9,149 nucleotides of DNA, taken from the NCBI GenBank assembly GCA_002469805.1, contig DKNW01000013.1:1-9149 (forward strand). Direction: 5' to 3'. Origin of the DNA: Rhodobiaceae bacterium UBA7378 (GTDB lineage Bacteria; Pseudomonadota; Alphaproteobacteria; RS24). Made by a program: the position numbers and the translations under genes. The notes under the pieces were generated by a model. That model did no database searches and was not told the DNA's origin. It was given only the letters and a program-made list of their open reading frames with translations. Below, piece by piece: positions 5,966-9,149 of the stretch. How positions within the stretch are numbered: the stretch's first letter is position 1; every line of letters starts with the position of its first letter.

Positions 5966-7276
5966 TTACCATCTCTTTTCAAATTTTTTGCGGAAATAAA
6001 TTGCCGTGGCATTTACCGACAGCAAAAACACCAACAACACAACAATCGCGGCACTGGTTTTGGGTAGAAACGCTCGTTCGGGATTGTTGGCCCACATATA
6101 TATTTGCGCGGGCAAAACCGTCGCTTTGGAGGTGATGTCGGTCGGCGTGTCGACGATAAACGCCATCATGCCGATCATCAAAAGCGGCGCAGTTTCTCCA
6201 GCAGCCTGAGCAAGCCCGATAATTGTTCCGGTCAGAATACCCGGCATTGCCAGCGGCAATACATGGTGGAAAATAACCTGCAAGCGAGACGCGCCGATGC
6301 CCAACGCAGCTTCGCGGATCGAGGGCGGGATCGAGGCAAGCGAGGCGCGTGTCGCAATGATAATGGTCGGCAGCGTCATCAGCGACAAGACCAGCCCGCC
6401 GACCAGCGGAGCCGAGCGTGGCAGTTGAAAGAAACTGATAAACACAGCGAGACCCAGCAGCCCGAACACAATCGACGGCACTGCCGCGAGATTGTTGATA
6501 TTGACTTCGATGATGCTGGTGATGCGGTTTTTCGGGGCAAGCTCTTCAAGATATATGGCCGCCATGACTCCAATCGGAAAACTGATCGCCAGCGTCACCA
6601 AAATGGTCAGCAGCGACCCGATAAAGGCTCCACTCAGACCCGCCATTTCAGGTTCGCGGCTGTCACCGGCAGTAAACAGCGTCCAGGCAAATTGCGCGTT
6701 CACACGGTCCTGGGCGGTATAATGGTCGAGCCAGACAAGCTCCTTATTAGACACCAACCGGTCGCTTTCGGGCAGTGTGCGGTCGATCAGCCCCTTGATC
6801 AGCAGGTCGATATCATCCGATGTCGGCACGGCAATCCGCACGACGCCGCCGATAGATTGCGGATTATCGAGCACGAAATCGCGTACCCAGTCGCCCGCAC
6901 CGGACGAAACCAAATCGTATAATTCGCGCTTATCGGCACGCGCGTTCACTTCCGGAAAATCACGCCGCAGCGATGCTTTGATCAGGCCTTGCCAATCTGC
7001 GCTGGCGATTATTGCGGTGTCGTAAGAGAAATTTGGATCGATCTTGTCTTGGGCAAGTTCAATATCCAAGTCGACAAAATTTTGCGTGAAAGCCGGAATG
7101 GAATTATAGACGATTGACGACAGCAGAAAGATCAAAATGCCAGCAGCAATGCCAATCGCGGCGCGCCCGTAAAATCTGAAACGCCTTTCGGCGCGGTATC
7201 TGGCTTTGAGCCGAGCGGCGCTTTCCGGACTTTTCAACGCGGCAGAAACCGACATGCTGGTGGATGTATCAGTCAT
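5966..7276 (-). CDS. pstA: Phosphate ABC transporter permease PstA (long form with extracytoplasmic insert)
   Basis: The product from ATG 7276 is 436 residues, against about 300 for E. coli PstA. A basic N-terminal segment precedes helix 1 (about 37-58). Then comes a hydrophilic domain of about 150 residues (60-212), likely periplasmic, before the conserved binding-protein-dependent permease domain (216-430). The cytoplasmic EAA loop is at 321-347 (REAALGIGASRLQVIFHHV), where PstB docks. The N-terminal insert is the one I associate with Pfam DUF3333 in alphaproteobacterial PstA; that name is from memory. The start overlaps the pstC stop by 8 bases (ATGACTGA), so translation is likely coupled. 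An upstream in-frame Met at 7318 would extend 14 codons into pstC and lacks support. With PstC it forms the membrane channel. Confidence 0.95.
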   Translation of the reverse strand: MTDTSTSMSVSAALKSPESAARLKARYRAERRFRFYGRAAIGIAAGILIFLLSSIVYNSIPAFTQNFVDLDIELAQDKIDPNFSYDTAIIASADWQGLIKASLRRDFPEVNARADKRELYDLVSSGAGDWVRDFVLDNPQSIGGVVRIAVPTSDDIDLLIKGLIDRTLPESDRLVSNKELVWLDHYTAQDRVNAQFAWTLFTAGDSREPEMAGLSGAFIGSLLTILVTLAISFPIGVMAAIYLEELAPKNRITSIIEVNINNLAAVPSIVFGLLGLAVFISFFQLPRSAPLVGGLVLSLMTLPTIIIATRASLASIPPSIREAALGIGASRLQVIFHHVLPLAMPGILTGTIIGLAQAAGETAPLLMIGMMAFIVDTPTDITSKATVLPAQIYMWANNPERAFLPKTSAAIVVLLVFLLSVNATAIYFRKKFEKRW

Positions 7277-8651
7277 ATTGCTCTCGGTATTTATTGACGA
7301 TACGCAATGCGACAACATTGAGTATCAGCGTGAGGAAGAAAAGGACAAGACCAAGCGCAAAGGCGGCAAGCGTTTTGGCGCTGTCGAACTCCTGATCGCC
7401 GATCAAAAGAACCACTATTTGCACGGTGACCGTGGTCACGCTTTCAAACGGATTGGCGGTTAGATTGGCGGCGATGCCTGCGGCCATCACAACAATCATT
7501 GTCTCGCCAATGGCACGCGAAATGGCAAGCAGCACGGCGCTGACAATGCCCGGCAAAGCGGCTGGCAGCACAACCTGCTTGATGGTTTCCGATTTCGTTG
7601 CCCCCAGCGCCGACGCGCCGTCGCGCAGACTTTGCGGCACGGCATTGATGACATCATCGGAGAGTGAGGAAATAAAAGGTATCAGCATTGTGCCCATGAC
7701 AATGCCAGCGGCTAGCGCGGACTCGGAAGACAGAACCAGCCCAACATCCGCGCCACTATTTCGCAGCAGCGGGGCAACCACCAGCGCGGCGAAAAACCCG
7801 TAAACCACCGTAGGGATACCCGCCAGCACCTCAATGGTCGGCTTGGCAAAATTACGCAAACGATGGGTGGCATATTCGGACAGATAGACAGCCGCCATCA
7901 GGCCAACTGGCACGGCCACAAGCATGGCGATAAAGGTGATGAGCAGCGTGCCTGCAAAAAGCGGGATCATACCAAACTCGCCCGGATTGGCTGCTTGGTC
8001 TTCACGAATGGCGATTTGCGGCGACCAGTGCAGCCCGAAAAGGAAATCAAGTACGGGCACTTGCTGGAAGAACATATAGGTTTCAAAAATCAACGAAAAG
8101 ATAATGCCAATGGTAGTCAGGATCGCAACGGCCGAGGCCCCGATCATGACCCAAATGGCGATGTTTTCGACCCGTTGGCGCGCAGCGAACCTTGGCGCGA
8201 TTAATTTCTGAGAGAAATAAAATCCGACCAACGCCAGCGCGAGCGTGCCAATGGCGCGCAGATAGGATGACATTTCTAAAAGCCCGGAGAAATAGTCGGC
8301 GGCTTCCACCGTATTGGGCCCGACAAACCGCTCGTTAATAAAGCCAGCTTGCAAAGCCTTGGCCTTGGAAACCAGAACATTAACTTCAGCATTGGTAAGC
8401 GCGCTAGAACCCGCAGCGATAAATTCGCGCAGCCAATCATTGATAATCAGGGGCGCAAAACCCGACCACAGTACGGCAAAAGAAAAAGCCGGTAAAACCA
8501 CGCACGCCATGACAAAGGCACCGTGATAGCCGTCAAGAGAGTGTTGTTTGATGTCAATTTGAGCGCTGAGGCGGCGAACACGCCGACGGCCAAAGAGAAA
8601 GGAGTAGGCGCCAAGTACGAGAATAGAAATGGACAAAAATGTCAGGGACAA
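7269..8651 (-). CDS. pstC: Phosphate ABC transporter permease PstC (long form, TTG start)
   Basis: The 460-residue product is longer than E. coli PstC (about 320). An N-terminal helix (2-20) ends in GRRR, followed by helices near 45-67, 130-150 and 165-190. The permease domain begins near 230. The EAA loop lies at 344-369 (DGASALGATKSETIKQVVLP), with GIVSAVLLAISRAIGETM after it, a segment typical of PstC. The start codon is TTG 8651, chosen because GGAGA (8662-8658) sits 6 bases before it and the protein then starts with the hydrophobic helix common to long PstC forms. The next in-frame Met is residue 48 and would lose that helix. It lies after pstS behind a hairpin and overlaps pstA by 8 bases. 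Confidence 0.95.
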   Translation of the reverse strand: MSLTFLSISILVLGAYSFLFGRRRVRRLSAQIDIKQHSLDGYHGAFVMACVVLPAFSFAVLWSGFAPLIINDWLREFIAAGSSALTNAEVNVLVSKAKALQAGFINERFVGPNTVEAADYFSGLLEMSSYLRAIGTLALALVGFYFSQKLIAPRFAARQRVENIAIWVMIGASAVAILTTIGIIFSLIFETYMFFQQVPVLDFLFGLHWSPQIAIREDQAANPGEFGMIPLFAGTLLITFIAMLVAVPVGLMAAVYLSEYATHRLRNFAKPTIEVLAGIPTVVYGFFAALVVAPLLRNSGADVGLVLSSESALAAGIVMGTMLIPFISSLSDDVINAVPQSLRDGASALGATKSETIKQVVLPAALPGIVSAVLLAISRAIGETMIVVMAAGIAANLTANPFESVTTVTVQIVVLLIGDQEFDSAKTLAAFALGLVLFFLTLILNVVALRIVNKYREQYD

Positions 8652-8657
8652 GGCGCA

Positions 8658-8662
8658 TCTCC
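8658..8662 (-). promoter_or_regulatory. pstC ribosome binding site fixing a TTG start
   Basis: GGAGA on the minus strand lies 6 bases before TTG 8651-8649. It follows directly on the T-rich tract of the hairpin, so the terminator and the initiation region abut. A minus-strand ATG at 8658-8656 is out of frame and too close to this site to compete well. Confidence 0.7.
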
Positions 8663-8697
8663 AAAAATAATGGGCCGACCCGTAAAGGCCGGCCCAT
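8663..8697 (-). terminator. Hairpin plus T-rich tract between pstS and pstC (attenuator / mRNA-end stabiliser)
   Basis: Reading the minus strand, ATGGGCCGGCC (8697-8687) pairs with GGTCGGCCCAT (8680-8670) around the 6-base loop TTTACG. That makes 11 pairs, ten Watson-Crick and one G-U, and most are G-C. TATTTTT follows at 8669-8663. It begins 11 bases after the pstS stop. Because the rest of the operon follows directly, it probably acts as a partial terminator or 3'-end stabiliser that leaves pstS mRNA in excess over pstCAB. The U tract exists only in the pst direction, which supports that orientation. Confidence 0.8.
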
Positions 8698-8708
8698 CGA
8701 AAGTCAAA

Positions 8709-9149
8709 TTAAAGTGCCAACTTCGTCAGGGACGAAGAGTTCTTACGCTGTGCTTCGCGATCAGCTTTCGGCAGCGGGATCAGGCCTTTAGGAACCAGAT
8801 ACCCTTCTTCGCCATAGGCTTTTTCGCTGGTAAATTCTGCCACGAATTCCTGAATACCGGGAACCGTGCCAACGTGCGCGTGCTTGATGTAGAAATACAA
8901 CGAGCGCGAGATTTTGTACTTACCACCGGCGATGTTATCGAAAGTCGGCTGTATGCCGTTAACGACAGCGCCTTTGATTTTGTCAGAGTTCTGATCCAGG
9001 AAGCTGTAACCGAAAACACCAACAGCATCAGGATTGGCAACAAGTTTTGACACCATCAGGTTGTCATTTTCGCCTGCATCAATCCATGCGCCGTCATCAC
9101 GAACGGTGCGTGTCAGCTTTTTCCACATTTTTTTGTCTGTTTTCTTCAG
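8709..9149 (-). CDS. pstS: Phosphate-binding protein PstS, C-terminal part (5' end cut by window edge)
   Basis: The frame is open from the right edge to TAA at 8711-8709, giving 146 residues of the mature C-terminal half. Internal Met codons are not starts, because the frame continues upstream without a stop. Segments such as DDGAWIDAGENDNLMVSKL, NPDAVGVFGYSFLDQN and AHVGTVPGIQEFVAEFTSEKA match the PstS/SphX type of periplasmic phosphate-binding protein, with the ending LVPKGLIPLP also typical. The protein captures phosphate and delivers it to PstC/PstA. The signal peptide, the N-terminal lobe, the promoter and any PHO box lie outside the window. The position directly before pstC, behind a hairpin, supports the assignment. 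Confidence 0.93.
   Translation of the reverse strand: MKKTDKKMWKKLTRTVRDDGAWIDAGENDNLMVSKLVANPDAVGVFGYSFLDQNSDKIKGAVVNGIQPTFDNIAGGKYKISRSLYFYIKHAHVGTVPGIQEFVAEFTSEKAYGEEGYLVPKGLIPLPKADREAQRKNSSSLTKLAL

Noticed and set aside
6104..6922. A 272-codon plus-strand open frame opposite pstA
   Set aside because: It is antisense to a clearly conserved permease, and its product is unusually rich in Arg, Gln and His with no recognisable motif. It is a frame shadow.
7277..7318. Upstream Met at 7318 as the pstA start
   Set aside because: It would overlap pstC by 50 bases and adds 14 residues without family support. ATG 7276 gives the usual short ATGACTGA-type overlap.

Overview
The window looks like chromosomal DNA of an alphaproteobacterium of moderate GC content. 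The clues are the gene order pstS-pstC-pstA-pstB-phoU-phoB on one strand, and the unusually long PstC and PstA permeases. PstA carries a large extracytoplasmic domain after its first membrane helix, as is common in that class. The genus cannot be told from the sequence. Nothing points to a mobile element, prophage, CRISPR array or structural RNA gene.

Right two thirds (3112-9149, all minus strand): a compact phosphate-starvation operon. In transcription order it holds the end of the phosphate-binding protein PstS (cut by the right edge), a hairpin followed by a T-rich tract that looks like an attenuating terminator, PstC, PstA, PstB, PhoU, PhoB, and a kappa-GST/2-hydroxychromene-2-carboxylate isomerase-like protein 35 bases after phoB. 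PstSCAB imports phosphate, PhoU links transporter state to signalling, and PhoB is the output regulator. The sensor kinase PhoR is not in the window. Junctions are tight (8-base overlap, 2-base gap, 3-base gap, 18-base gap), which suggests translational coupling.

Middle (2282-3115, plus strand): a TauD/TfdA-family Fe(II)/2-oxoglutarate dioxygenase with a complete metal triad but an altered substrate pocket. It converges on the isomerase gene so tightly that the two stop codons share the palindrome CTAG. Its upstream region (2033-2281, 249 bases) is the divergent spacer with the pilus-type gene. It holds a strong ribosome site, a weak promoter candidate, an 11-base-spaced direct repeat reminiscent of a PHO box, and a short inverted repeat.

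Left (1-2032, minus strand): a 542-residue protein that reads as PilM fused to PilN (GspL-like architecture) with eroded nucleotide-binding motifs. Overlapping its stop codon is the start of a very acidic protein that runs off the left edge. That gene contains seven tandem 15-bp units coding for a D-V-D-G-L type pentapeptide.

Most of the window is a well-known conserved system. The parts most worth a second look are the PilM-PilN fusion with its coupled Asp-repeat partner, the pstS/pstC attenuator, and the isomerase plus dioxygenase at the tail of the Pho operon.
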